Below are positions 41,522 to 50,800 of a DNA stretch of 64,000 nt, in pieces (the stretch's first letter is position 1; each line of letters starts with the position of its first letter). Below the pieces are notes generated by a model. The model made no database searches. It had not been told where the DNA came from and was given only the letters and a program-made list of their open reading frames with translations. The translations under genes were made by a program, and so were the position numbers. Source of the DNA: Actinophytocola sp963840275 (GTDB lineage Bacteria; Actinomycetota; Actinomycetes; Mycobacteriales; Pseudonocardiaceae); contig CAWIYK010000010.1 of NCBI GenBank assembly GCA_963840275.1, forward strand, positions 868,001 to 932,000, written 5' to 3'.

Positions 41522-43212
41522 GGCGCGAGCTTCGCTTCGCAGTCGGGTCGCTGCGGTCGAAACCGCTGCTCGCGCTCCTGGCGTGGTCGTTGCCGGAGGC
41601 CCTGCCGGCCGCCGTGTCGGGACTGGCCGTGGCCAAGGCGGTCGACAACGGGTTCCTCGTCGGACGACCAGGACTCGGGCTCGCGTGGCTCGGCTCGCTG
41701 CTGTTCGTGTCGGCGGTCGGCGCGGTCGGCACCCGGATGGTGTTCCGCAGGCTCGGCGACCTGGCGGAGCCGTTCCGCGACGACCTCGTCCAGCGCGTCG
41801 TCGGCGGCGCGCTGCGCAACGGCGCGGCCGGCCGGCCCGACCGCGGCGCGCTCGCGCGGCTGACCCGGCAGGTCGAGATCGTTCGCGACACCTACGCGGG
41901 CCTCGTCGTCATCGTGCGCGGGTTCGTCGTCACGGTGATCGGCGTCGTCGTCGGGCTGCTGTCCGTCGCGCCCGTCATCGGACTGCTCATCCTGCCGCCC
42001 TTTCTGTTGGGGCTCATCGGTTTCGTCGCCATACTGGGGCTCGCCGCGGCCCGCCAGCGCGCGTCGGTCCTCGCCGACGAGCGCCTCGGTGACGCGGCCG
42101 GCTCGGTCTTCGCCGGCGTCCGCGACGTCACCGCGGGCGGCACGGAGGACACGGCCGCCGCGCTCGTCGCACGGCCGGTCGCCGAGCAGGCCGCCGCGGA
42201 GCGCGCGCTCGCCGGGGTCGCGGCGCTGCGCACCGCCTGCTTCGCCGTCGGCGGCTGGCTGCCGCTGCTGGTCCTGCTGTTCGCCGGGCCGTGGCTCGTG
42301 TCCAACGGGCTCACCGCGGGCGCGATCATGGGCGGCGCCACGTACGTCCTTTTCGGACTCCAGCCCGCACTGCAGAACTTCGTCGCCGGGGTCGGCGGCA
42401 GCGGGCTGCGGTTCGTGATCACGCTCGGCCGGGTGCTCGACGCGAGCAGTGTGCGGCCGGTCCCGGAGATGGCGCACCCGCCCGCCGACGGGCACACGAT
42501 CACACTGCGGGACGTCACGTTCGCGTACGGGCCGCACGCGGAGCCGGTGGTCCGGCACCTCGACCTCACGGTTGCCGAGGGCGAGCACGTCGCGGTGGTC
42601 GGGCCGAGCGGCATCGGGAAGTCCACGGTGGTGAACCTGGTGTGCGGGCTGCTGCGGCCCGACGACGGCGAGGTCGAGCTGGGTGGGGTGCGTGCCGCGG
42701 ACCTGTCGCCCGCGGAGCTCGCCACCATCCGCGTGCTGATCCCGCAGGAGGCGTACGTGTTCGCCGGCACGCTGCGCGAGAACCTGACCTACCTGTGTGC
42801 CGACGCGACCACCGCCGACCTCGACGCCGCGGTGGCCGCGCTCGGTGCGGACCTCGGCGACTACGACGCCGTGCTGCGTCCGCAGGAGATGTCCGCGGGC
42901 GAGCGCCAACTCGTGGCACTCGCCCGCGCCTACCTCTCACCAGCGCCGCTCGTCGTGCTCGACGAGGCGACCTGTCACCTCGACCCCGCCGCCGAGCGAC
43001 GCGCGGAACAGGCGTTCGCCGCCCGGCCCGGCACGCTGGTCGTGATCGCGCACCGGATCAGCTCCGCGCTGCGCGCCGACCGGATCCTGGCGCTCGACAG
43101 CGCGGGCGCGGCCATCGGCGACCACGCGACCCTCCTTCGTACCTCCCCGCTCTACCGCGACCTGCTCGGACACTGGGAGGCCGGACGGACCCCGGCCTCA
43201 CAGCCAGCCTGA
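41518..43212 (+). CDS. ABC exporter subunit of the lanthipeptide locus (RamB-like)
   Basis: A 564-residue half-transporter. Membrane domain about 10-300; ATPase with Walker A VGPSGIGKSTVVN, signature MSAGERQLVALARA (SAG for SGG), Walker B LVVLDEATCHLD with catalytic Glu, and VIAHRIS with the switch His. It is translationally coupled to the RamA-like gene and probably forms a heterodimer with it. Its last 15 bp overlap the convergent regulator gene. Confidence 0.92.
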   Translation: MRRELRFAVGSLRSKPLLALLAWSLPEALPAAVSGLAVAKAVDNGFLVGRPGLGLAWLGSLLFVSAVGAVGTRMVFRRLGDLAEPFRDDLVQRVVGGALRNGAAGRPDRGALARLTRQVEIVRDTYAGLVVIVRGFVVTVIGVVVGLLSVAPVIGLLILPPFLLGLIGFVAILGLAAARQRASVLADERLGDAAGSVFAGVRDVTAGGTEDTAAALVARPVAEQAAAERALAGVAALRTACFAVGGWLPLLVLLFAGPWLVSNGLTAGAIMGGATYVLFGLQPALQNFVAGVGGSGLRFVITLGRVLDASSVRPVPEMAHPPADGHTITLRDVTFAYGPHAEPVVRHLDLTVAEGEHVAVVGPSGIGKSTVVNLVCGLLRPDDGEVELGGVRAADLSPAELATIRVLIPQEAYVFAGTLRENLTYLCADATTADLDAAVAALGADLGDYDAVLRPQEMSAGERQLVALARAYLSPAPLVVLDEATCHLDPAAERRAEQAFAARPGTLVVIAHRISSALRADRILALDSAGAAIGDHATLLRTSPLYRDLLGHWEAGRTPASQPA

Positions 43213-43854
43213 CTCGGTGGCGATCCGGATCGCGTCGATCCGGCTGCGGGCGCCGGTCTTGTTCATCGCGTTGGACAGGTAGTTGCGCACGGTGCCCGGC
43301 GACAGCGACAACCGTTTCGCGATCTCCGGGCCGCTGGCGCCTTCCGCCGCCAGCCGCAGGACGTGGAGCTCCCTCGGTGTGAAGGGGTCGTTGCCCACCG
43401 ACAACGCGGCGAGCACGAGGTTCGTGTCGATCACCGTGCCGCCGTCGGCCACGCCTCGGATGGCGTGGAGCAGCCGCGCGGCCGGCGCGTTCTTGTCGAT
43501 CAGGCCGGGCACGTCCGCGGCGAGCAGTCGTTTGAGCAGCCCGACCGGCTGCTTGACCGACATGGCCACGATCTGGCACTCCGGCAGCCGCTCGCGCAGC
43601 TCGTGCACGGTCGCCAGTCCCTGGTTGCCCGGCAGGTCCGCCGAGACCACCACGACGTCCGGCCGCAGTCGCAGCGCGACCGAGACCGCCTTCTGACCGC
43701 ATTTCAGATCGGCGATGACCTCGATGTCCTCCTCGTCCGACAGCAGGCTCACGAGCGCGGTACGCAGGAGATCCATGTCCTCCGCGAGCAACACCCGGAT
43801 GGATCTCACGTCGTCGTCGTGCTCCACCGAGTCAACGGTGCGACGAAGTGCCAT
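43198..43854 (-). CDS. RamR/AmfR-like LuxR-type response regulator, atypical receiver
   Basis: A 218-residue regulator. The receiver domain (about 18-140) keeps the acidic pair (Glu25-Asp26) and the Lys in LIDKNAP, but the phospho-acceptor position reads VVVVSADLPG: Ser71 stands where Asp is usual, with Asp73 two residues on. The LuxR HTH (about 155-215) is FTPRELHVLRLAAEGASGPEIAKRLSLS, then PGTVRNYLSNAMNKTGA. It should activate the lanthipeptide operon. AGGAGAGGA lies just before the ATG at 43854, which I prefer to the longer frame. No kinase gene is adjacent. Confidence 0.9.
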   Translation of the reverse strand: MALRRTVDSVEHDDDVRSIRVLLAEDMDLLRTALVSLLSDEEDIEVIADLKCGQKAVSVALRLRPDVVVVSADLPGNQGLATVHELRERLPECQIVAMSVKQPVGLLKRLLAADVPGLIDKNAPAARLLHAIRGVADGGTVIDTNLVLAALSVGNDPFTPRELHVLRLAAEGASGPEIAKRLSLSPGTVRNYLSNAMNKTGARSRIDAIRIATESGWL

Positions 43855-44148
43855 TCCTCTCCTCCCGGTCTGTCGACGACGTGGGGACGGGCGACCCCAT
43901 CCATCGACGTCCCATAGGGAGGTCATTACGAGAGCAATTCGCGTTACAGGTAGTACATCTGTTGGAGTAATCTTTGCGAACAAATCAACTGGCTACTCGG
44001 CCGGACGCTACTCAGAATATGCGTCGAATTTCCCGGATGGGGTATCAGTTGTCCGCTTGGCGGAATGTTTGCCAGATTTACCACAATGCGGCCGTATGGC
44101 GCAGGCGTGGTACGGCACCTGCACCATGCGACCGAATATTCATTGATT
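43855..44148. other. AT-richer intergenic region upstream of the RamR-like gene
   Basis: The 294 bp between the RamR-like gene and the SGNH hydrolase gene are clearly less GC-rich (43915-44150). They must contain the regulator's promoter. A plus-strand frame at 43974 lacks a ribosome-binding site and runs antisense into the hydrolase gene, so I do not call it. Confidence 0.5.
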
Positions 44149-44964
44149 TCAGAGCTGCGGCACCGCCGCGGTCATCTTGGACTGCACGAGCGGGGTGTAG
44201 CCTGCGGCCTGGCCGTTTCCGTTGGGGTGGTAGGATTCCAGGATCGGGTCGGACAGGCCGTTGACCCACTCGACGTCGTCGCACACCGCGTGGCCGGTGA
44301 ATGCCGTGCGGACGTCGACGAAGCCGAACCCGTGCGCGGCCGCCCGGCCACTGGTCGTGGTGGCGAGCAGGTCGGCGGTCTGGTTCAGCGAGGCCTGCTC
44401 GCCCGGGCTGATTCGTGCCAGCGCGTTGCACTCCTCGCCGTTGAACAGCCGCGGATAGCCGACCACGACGACCCGCGCGCCGGGTGCCCGCGACCGAATT
44501 TGGTTATACAGGTTGTCGAGTGCTGCCGGGAGCGTATTGCGGATGTAGTTGTTCGCGTTCTCGATGTCCGCGGTGCAGGTCCACGGCCACGGGTACGCGC
44601 ACTTGGTGATCACGTCGGCGAAGCCGGCGTCGTTGCCGCCCACCGACACGGTCACGTACGCGGTGCTCGCGTTGAGGCTGCCCAACTGGTTGAGCACGTC
44701 GGGCACGCGGGCGCCGGAGCAGGCGGCGAAGGTGAGCGGCGCGCCGATGCGGGCCGCGACCTGCACCGGGTAGGCCTGCGGGGAGCGGTAGCAGGAACCG
44801 CTGTCGGGGTAGTAGTTTCTGGTGCCGACGCCGGACGAGTACGAGTCGCCGAGCGCGGTGTAGGGTCCGGCGGCCGCCGCGGCCTGGTCCACGCCGACCA
44901 GGCTGAGCAGGGCGACGACCGCGGTGACGAACGCTGATCTGATGGTGGTTTCGCGGGTCCGCAT
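44149..44964 (-). CDS. Secreted SGNH/GDSL-family esterase or lipase
   Basis: A 271-residue exported hydrolase. Signal peptide about 1-34. Block I YTALGDSYSSGVGT carries the nucleophile Ser, block III VSVGGND the oxyanion Gly and Asn, and block V SYHPNGNG the catalytic His. Six Cys in the mature part probably pair in three disulfides, as in Streptomyces lipases of this family. GGAGG lies before the ATG at 44964. It is near the lanthipeptide genes but on its own transcript; a link to lipid or surface remodelling is possible but not shown. Confidence 0.93.
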   Translation of the reverse strand: MRTRETTIRSAFVTAVVALLSLVGVDQAAAAAGPYTALGDSYSSGVGTRNYYPDSGSCYRSPQAYPVQVAARIGAPLTFAACSGARVPDVLNQLGSLNASTAYVTVSVGGNDAGFADVITKCAYPWPWTCTADIENANNYIRNTLPAALDNLYNQIRSRAPGARVVVVGYPRLFNGEECNALARISPGEQASLNQTADLLATTTSGRAAAHGFGFVDVRTAFTGHAVCDDVEWVNGLSDPILESYHPNGNGQAAGYTPLVQSKMTAAVPQL

Positions 44965-45261
44965 GGGCTGCCTCCACACGTCACAGGGGTGTCCGGGAGA
45001 CCGGACATGGTCAGCGTGCGGTGTGGCCGGAGGGGCGGCAATCGCCCGATACGGTAGAAGTTTTCGAGCTAGCAAGAAGAGTCGTAACTTTCTGTCAAAC
45101 CTGCTCGGTCGATACACCTCGTGCGGTATCGGGAGGTCGTCGACTACGCCCCTGGGAGTACAGGCGGGTCGGTTCCACGGCGGACGCGCTTTTCCGGGCA
45201 GGGCCGCAAGCTAGCCGGAACGCCCCATGACGTCCGTGGGGCACGCCGGGGGAGGCCGGGC
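44965..45261. other. Divergent promoter region, esterase and acyl-AMP ligase
   Basis: About 297 bp between divergent genes. The part 45050-45115 is AT-richer and contains GATACA at about 45108. No gene is supported; the upstream frame extension of the ligase gene has poor codon use. Confidence 0.4.
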
Positions 45262-46914
45262 ATGGGCGGTGCGGAGCGGCTGTTGCCGGACCTGCTCGCG
45301 CGCCGGGCCGCCGTACTCGGCGCGTCCGCGCTGCTCACCCACCACGACCACCGGGCGGGCACGACCCGCACGCTCGGCTGGTCCGAGGTGGACGCCGCGG
45401 TCGACTCGGTGGCCGCGTGGACCAGGGCCCGGTCGGCGCCGGGCGACCGGGTCGCGGTGCTCGCCGCGCAGGGCCCGGAATGGGTGATCGCGTTCCTCGG
45501 CGTGCTGCGCGCGGGGCGGATCGCGGTGCCGCTGCACTCGCCCCGCTTCCCGGTGAACACCTGCCGGCTCGCGCGGGCGCTGCGCGACAGCGCGCCGGTG
45601 CTGTGCCTGACCACCCACGCCGACCTCGCGCTGGTCAAGGGTTTCGTCGCGGAGCTCGCGACCACCGTGGCCGCGGTCGACGACCTGCCGCCCGCCCGCT
45701 GCCCACCGCCGGTCCTGCGGCCGGACGACGTCGCCTACCTGCAGTACTCGTCGGGTTCGACCGGTCCGCCGGCCGGCATCATGGTCACCCACGGCAACGT
45801 GGTGGCCAACGCGCGGCAGGCCATGCAGGCCTACGGCGCCGACGTCGGGTCGGTGTCGGTGAGCTGGCTGCCGCTGTTCCACGACATGGGTCTGGTGCTG
45901 GCGGTCGCCGGGCCGGTCGTGCACGGCATGCGCACGGTGCTGATGGACCCGCTGGCGTTCCTGGAGCGGCCGGAGCGGTGGCTGCGGGCGCTCGCCGAGC
46001 ATCCGGACACGGTGACGGCCGCGCCGAACTTCGCGTACGGGTTCGTCACGGCACGGGTCACCGCGGCCGAACGCGCCCGCCTGGACCTGACCGGCGTCCG
46101 CACGATGATCAACGGCGGCGAGCCGGCGGAGCCCGGCACCATCGACTGGTTCCACCGCACGTTCGCCGAGTGCGGCCTGCGGCCGGAGACCCACCGGGTG
46201 TCCTACGGCCTCGCCGAGGCGACCGTGCTGATCTCCACCACGCCGCCCGGCCGGTGCCGGCGCGTCACCGCCGACCGCGAGCGGTTGGGCTTGGGCGAGT
46301 TGGTGCCGAGCGCGACCGGCGTGACGCTGATGTCGTCCGGGCGGCCCGCCGGCCAGGAGGTGCGGGTCGTCGACGGCGGCCGGGTGCTGCCCGCCGACCG
46401 GGTCGGTGAGATCTGGGTGCGCGGGCCGAACGTCGGCGCCGGCTACTGGGGCGACGCGGAACGCACGGCGGCGACGTTCGGCGCGACCCTCGACGGTGTG
46501 GACGGGGTGTGGCTGCGCACCGGCGACCTGGGCGTGTGGCACGAGGACGAGCTGTACGTCACGGGCCGCACCAGCGACGTCATCGTGCTCGACGGCCGTA
46601 GCCACTACCCGCAGGACATCGAGTCGGTCATCGAGTCCGCGCACCCGGCGATCCGGTCACACCATGTTGCCGCGGTCGCGGTGCCGGGTCCGGAGGGTGA
46701 CCGGGTGGTGGTGCTGGCCGAGCGGTCGCGGTGGATGGTGCGGGTGGACCTCGCGGAGGTCGCGGCGGCCGTGCGCGCGGCGATGACCAGCGGCGCCGCG
46801 GTGGAGGTGGTGCTGCTCGAGCCGGGCACGCTCCCGAGGACGTCGAGCGGGAAGGTGTCCCGGTCTGCCAGCAGGAAAGCGTATCTCGACGGGGTGCTGT
46901 CGCAGGGCACGTAA
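45262..46914 (+). CDS. Fatty-acyl-AMP ligase-like adenylate-forming enzyme
   Basis: A 550-residue protein of the ANL superfamily, closest to FAAL (FadD32-like) enzymes. Motifs: YLQYSSGSTGPPAGIMVTHGN (P-loop), SWLPLFHDMGLVLAV (typical of FAALs), SYGLAEATVL, WLRTGDLG, GRTSDVIVLDGRSHYPQDIE and the C-terminal Lys in TSSGKVSRS. It would activate a fatty acid as acyl-adenylate for transfer to a carrier protein. No acyl carrier or polyketide synthase gene is adjacent. GGAGG before the ATG at 45262. Confidence 0.9.
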   Translation: MGGAERLLPDLLARRAAVLGASALLTHHDHRAGTTRTLGWSEVDAAVDSVAAWTRARSAPGDRVAVLAAQGPEWVIAFLGVLRAGRIAVPLHSPRFPVNTCRLARALRDSAPVLCLTTHADLALVKGFVAELATTVAAVDDLPPARCPPPVLRPDDVAYLQYSSGSTGPPAGIMVTHGNVVANARQAMQAYGADVGSVSVSWLPLFHDMGLVLAVAGPVVHGMRTVLMDPLAFLERPERWLRALAEHPDTVTAAPNFAYGFVTARVTAAERARLDLTGVRTMINGGEPAEPGTIDWFHRTFAECGLRPETHRVSYGLAEATVLISTTPPGRCRRVTADRERLGLGELVPSATGVTLMSSGRPAGQEVRVVDGGRVLPADRVGEIWVRGPNVGAGYWGDAERTAATFGATLDGVDGVWLRTGDLGVWHEDELYVTGRTSDVIVLDGRSHYPQDIESVIESAHPAIRSHHVAAVAVPGPEGDRVVVLAERSRWMVRVDLAEVAAAVRAAMTSGAAVEVVLLEPGTLPRTSSGKVSRSASRKAYLDGVLSQGT

Positions 46915-46924
46915 AGTCGGGGGC

Positions 46925-47206
46925 ATGTGCCGAAACATCACCGCGCTGCGAGGGCTGGAGCCGGTCGCCACGACCGAGGAGATCGAGGCGGCCGCTCTGC
47001 AGTACGTCCGCAAGGTCGCCGGCCTCTCGTCCGTGTCGGACAAGACCCGGCCCGCGGTCGAGGCCGCGGTCGCCGAGGTAGCCGCCACCACCACCCGCCT
47101 GCTCGCCGAACTCCCGCCGCGCAAGCAGCCCCCGTCGACCATCCCCCCACTGCGCCGCCCAGAAGTACAGGCCCGCATAGCAGCAAAAGCCGCCGCGAAG
47201 AGTTAG
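46925..47206 (+). CDS. DUF2277 protein
   Basis: A 93-residue cytoplasmic protein starting MCRNITALRGLEPVATTEE, the hallmark of DUF2277, with a helical middle (EEIEAAALQYVRKVAGLS) and Pro-rich PPRKQPPSTIPPL near the end. TAAAGT, which includes the stop of the ligase gene, lies 7 bp before the ATG and no Shine-Dalgarno sequence is present, so the message is probably leaderless. Function unknown. Confidence 0.93.
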   Translation: MCRNITALRGLEPVATTEEIEAAALQYVRKVAGLSSVSDKTRPAVEAAVAEVAATTTRLLAELPPRKQPPSTIPPLRRPEVQARIAAKAAAKS

Positions 47207-47349
47207 CCACCAAACCCGCGAGTCCCCCGTTCGGACACGCCGAGTTGGCGGTTCGTGCCACAAGTCCGCGCAGGTGGGGGTAGCGGAGCGCGAGGGTGAG
47301 GGCGTGTGTGAGCGGTGCCGGCCAGAGTCTGCCGTGAGTGAGGGCCCGA

Positions 47350-47770
47350 GTGAGCGGCCGCCGGCGTCTGGACTGACGCTCGCGCGCAGGCGCGTCAGCG
47401 CCGAGCACGGAGGAGGGAAGACGCCGGGTTCAGGCCGCGAATACGCGAGCGAAGCGAGCCAATGTCGCGAGTGAGGGCTTGTGTGAGTGGCCGCCGGCGT
47501 CTGGAGTGACGCTCGCGCGCAGGCGCGTCAGCGCCGAGCACGGAGGAGGGAAGACGCCGGGTTCAGGCCGCGATTTCGCGAGCGAAGCGAGCCAATGTCA
47601 CAGCCGCGATTGTGCGAGCGGAGCGAGCCAATGTGGCAGTGAGGGCGTGTGTGAGTGGCCGCCGGCGTCTGGAGTGACGCTCGCGCGCAGGCGCGTCAGC
47701 GCCGAGCACGGAGGAGGGAAGACGCCGGGTCAAGGCCGCGATTTCGCGAGCGAAGCGAGCCAATGTCACA
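47350..47770. repeat. Three copies of a 118-bp intergenic repeat
   Basis: Copies lie at about 47350-47465, 47483-47601 and 47651-47770. Each contains GTGAGTGGCCGCCGGCGTCT, an inverted TGACGC...GCGTCA element, GGAGGAGGGAAGACGCCGGG and the end motif GCGAGCGAAGCGAGCCAATG. A partial extra end motif is inserted at 47602-47635. An inverted, diverged copy is at 53936-54190. The region 47207-47887 otherwise holds no gene. Confidence 0.9.
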
Positions 47771-47887
47771 GCACGGGGTAAAGTCGCAGGTCGCCCGGGG
47801 TTGTGGCCGGGTTCGCTGCCCGCAGGTCGTCCGGATGCAGCGTCTATTCGCGGAGGATCTGTTGCGCGTGCGTCCGGTCGGTGGTCG

Positions 47888-50800
47888 ATGACCGCCGTCT
47901 ACGAAGACTCCCTGCTCGAGGCCTTGGTCGCGCCGCTGGCGCGGTTCAGTGGCGCCGCCGCGGCGGCACCGCGCACGCTGGTCGACGTCCTCGCCGACAC
48001 CGCCCGCCGGCATCCGCTGGCACTCGCGATCGACGACGGTACGACCACGCTCAGTTACCAGTCGCTCCTGGTGACCGTCGACGAGCTGCGGCAGAAGCTG
48101 GCCGCGGAGGGCGTCGGCGTCGGGGATCGGGTCGGTGTGCGGGTGCCGTCGGGCACCGCCGACCTGTACGTGTCGGTCCTGGCCGTGCTCGCGGCGGGCG
48201 CGGCGTACGTGCCGGTCGACTTCGAGGACCCGGACGAGCGCGCCGACCTGGTGTTCTGCGAGGCGGGCGTGTGCGCGGTGCTCGGCGAGGGCCGGGCGCT
48301 GACGATGCGGGACGTGCCGTCGGGCCGCCCCGGCGCGCCGGGCCCGGACGACGACGCGTGGATCATCTTCACCTCCGGCTCGACCGGCCGACCCAAGGGC
48401 GTCGCGGTCTCGCACCGCTCGGCGACCGCGTTCGTCGACGCGGAGGCGGACCTGTTCGTCGCGGACGACCCGATCGGCCCGGACGACCGGGTACTCGCGG
48501 GCCTCTCGGTCGCGTTCGACGCCTCCTGCGAGGAGATGTGGCTCGCGTGGCGGGGCGGCGCCTGCCTGGTGCCCGCGCCGCGCTGGCTGGTGCGCACCGG
48601 CGTCGACCTCGGCCCCTGGCTGGTGGAGCAGGAGATCACGGTCGTGTCCACGGTGCCGACGCTGGTCGCGCTGTGGCCCTCGGAGGCACTGCTGGACGTC
48701 CGCCTGCTGATCCTGGGCGGCGAGGCCTGCCCGGCCGAGCTCGCCGAGCGTCTCGCGGTCGACGGCCGCGAGGTGTGGAACACCTACGGTCCCACCGAGG
48801 CGACGGTCGTCGCGTGCGGCGCCCGCATGACCGGCACCGGGCCGGTGCGGATCGGGTTGCCGCTCGCCGGCTGGGAGCTGGCGGTCGTCGACCGGGCCGG
48901 CGAGGTCGTGCCCATGGGCGGCGACGGCGAGCTGGTGATCGGCGGCGTCGGCCTGGCCCGCTACCTGGACCCGGTGAAGGACGCGGAGAAGTACGCGCCG
49001 CTGCCCGCGCTCGGCTGGACCCGCGCCTACCGCAGCGGCGACCTGGTCCGCGCGGAGCCCGCCGGCCTGGTGTTCCTCGGCCGCGCCGACGAGCAGGTCA
49101 AGCTCGGCGGCCGCCGGATCGAGCTGGGCGAGATCGACGCGGCCCTGCAGGCGCTGCCGAACGTCACCGGCGCGGCCGCCGCCGTGCGCACGACCGCGAG
49201 CGGCACACAGCTGCTCGTCGGCTACGTCGTGTCGCCCGACTTCGACGAGCAGGGCGCGCTCACCCGCCTGCGCGAGGCCCTGCCCGCGGCGCTCGTGCCC
49301 CGGCTCGCGGTCGTCGACACGCTGCCGACCCGCACGTCCGGCAAGGTCGACCGCGCCGCGCTGCCCTGGCCGCTCGACGTGCCCGCGACCACCCTGGTCG
49401 CGTTGCACGGCACCCAGGCGTGGCTGGCGGCACGCTGGGCCGACGTCCTCGGCGCGGCGCCGCACGCGTCGGGAGCCGACTTCTTCGCCTCGGGCGGCGG
49501 CAGCCTCACCGCGGCCCGGCTCGTGTCGATCGTCCGCGCCGAGCACCCCACGGTGTCGGTCGGCGACGTCTACCACCACCCGACGCTCGCGGCGCTGGCC
49601 GCGCGGCTCGACGACCTGGCGGAGTCTCCGGCCTCGACCCGCGAGATCGCGCCGGTGCCCCGACGTGCCGGCGTGGTCCAGAGCCTCGCGATGCTGCCGC
49701 TGCTGAGCATCGTCGGACTGCGCTGGACCGTCGTGCTCGCCGCGCTCGGTAACGTCATCGGCTATCCGTGGACCGTGTCGTGGTGGCTGGTCGGCGCCGG
49801 CTGGCTGCTGCTGTTCAGCCCGCCGGGCCGGCTCGCGGTCGCCGCCGGCGGTGCCCGGCTGCTGCTGCGCGGCGTGCGACCCGGGACCTATCCCCGCGGC
49901 GGCAACGTCCACCTGCGACTGTGGGCGGCGGAGCAGCTCGCCGAGCGGTCCGGTGCGGCCGACCTCGCCGGCTCCTGGCTCACGCACTACGCCCGCGCGC
50001 TCGGCGCCAAGATCGCGGCCGACGTCGACCTGCACTCGCTGCCGCCGGTCACCGGCATGCTGCGGGTCGGGCGGGGCGCGGCGGTCGAGCCGGAGGTCGA
50101 CCTGTCCGGCCACTGGGTCGACGGCGACGTCGTGCACATCGGCAAGATCCGGATCGGCGCCGGCGCGGTCGTCGGCACCCGCAGCACCCTGTTCCCCGGC
50201 GCGCGGATCGGCAAGCGCGCCGAGATCGCGCCCGGTTCCGGTGTGGTCGGCGCGGTGCCCACCGGACAGCGCTGGTCCGGGGTGCCCGCGGTCAGGCAGG
50301 GCAAGGCCGCCCGGCGCTGGCCCAAGGCGCGCCCGGCGCGGCCGAGAACCTGGCTCGCGATCTACGACACCACCTCGGTCGTGCTCGGGCTGCTGCCGGT
50401 GGTGTCCGCGCTGCCGGCGCTGTGGCTGCTGGTCGCGCTGCTCGGCGCGACGCCGACGCTCGGCGCGGCGCTCGCGGCCGTGCCGGCGGTGACCGTCGCG
50501 TGGCTCGCGACGCACGCGCTCGTCACGCTCGTGTCGGTGCGGCTGCTCGCCGTCGGCCTTCGCGAGGGCTACCACGCGGTCCGCGGCCGGGTCGCCTGGC
50601 AGGCGTGGACCACGCTGCGGCTCATGGACTCCGCCCGAAGCGTGTTGTTCCCCTTGTACGCCAGCCTGTTCACGCCCGTGTGGCTGCGCGCGCTCGGCAT
50701 GCGGGTCGGCCGCAACGTCGAGGCGTCCACGGTGGTGGCGCTGCCGGCGATGACCACGATCGGCGACGGCGCGTTCCTCGCCGACGACACCATGGTCGCC

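Noticed and set aside
43974..44264. 97-codon plus-strand frame upstream of the SGNH gene
   Set aside because: No ribosome-binding site, unusual codons, and its second half is antisense to the well-supported hydrolase.
47350..47770. Repeats considered as CRISPR
   Set aside because: Copies are long (118 bp) and separated by related rather than unique sequence, and a copy lies elsewhere in inverted orientation.
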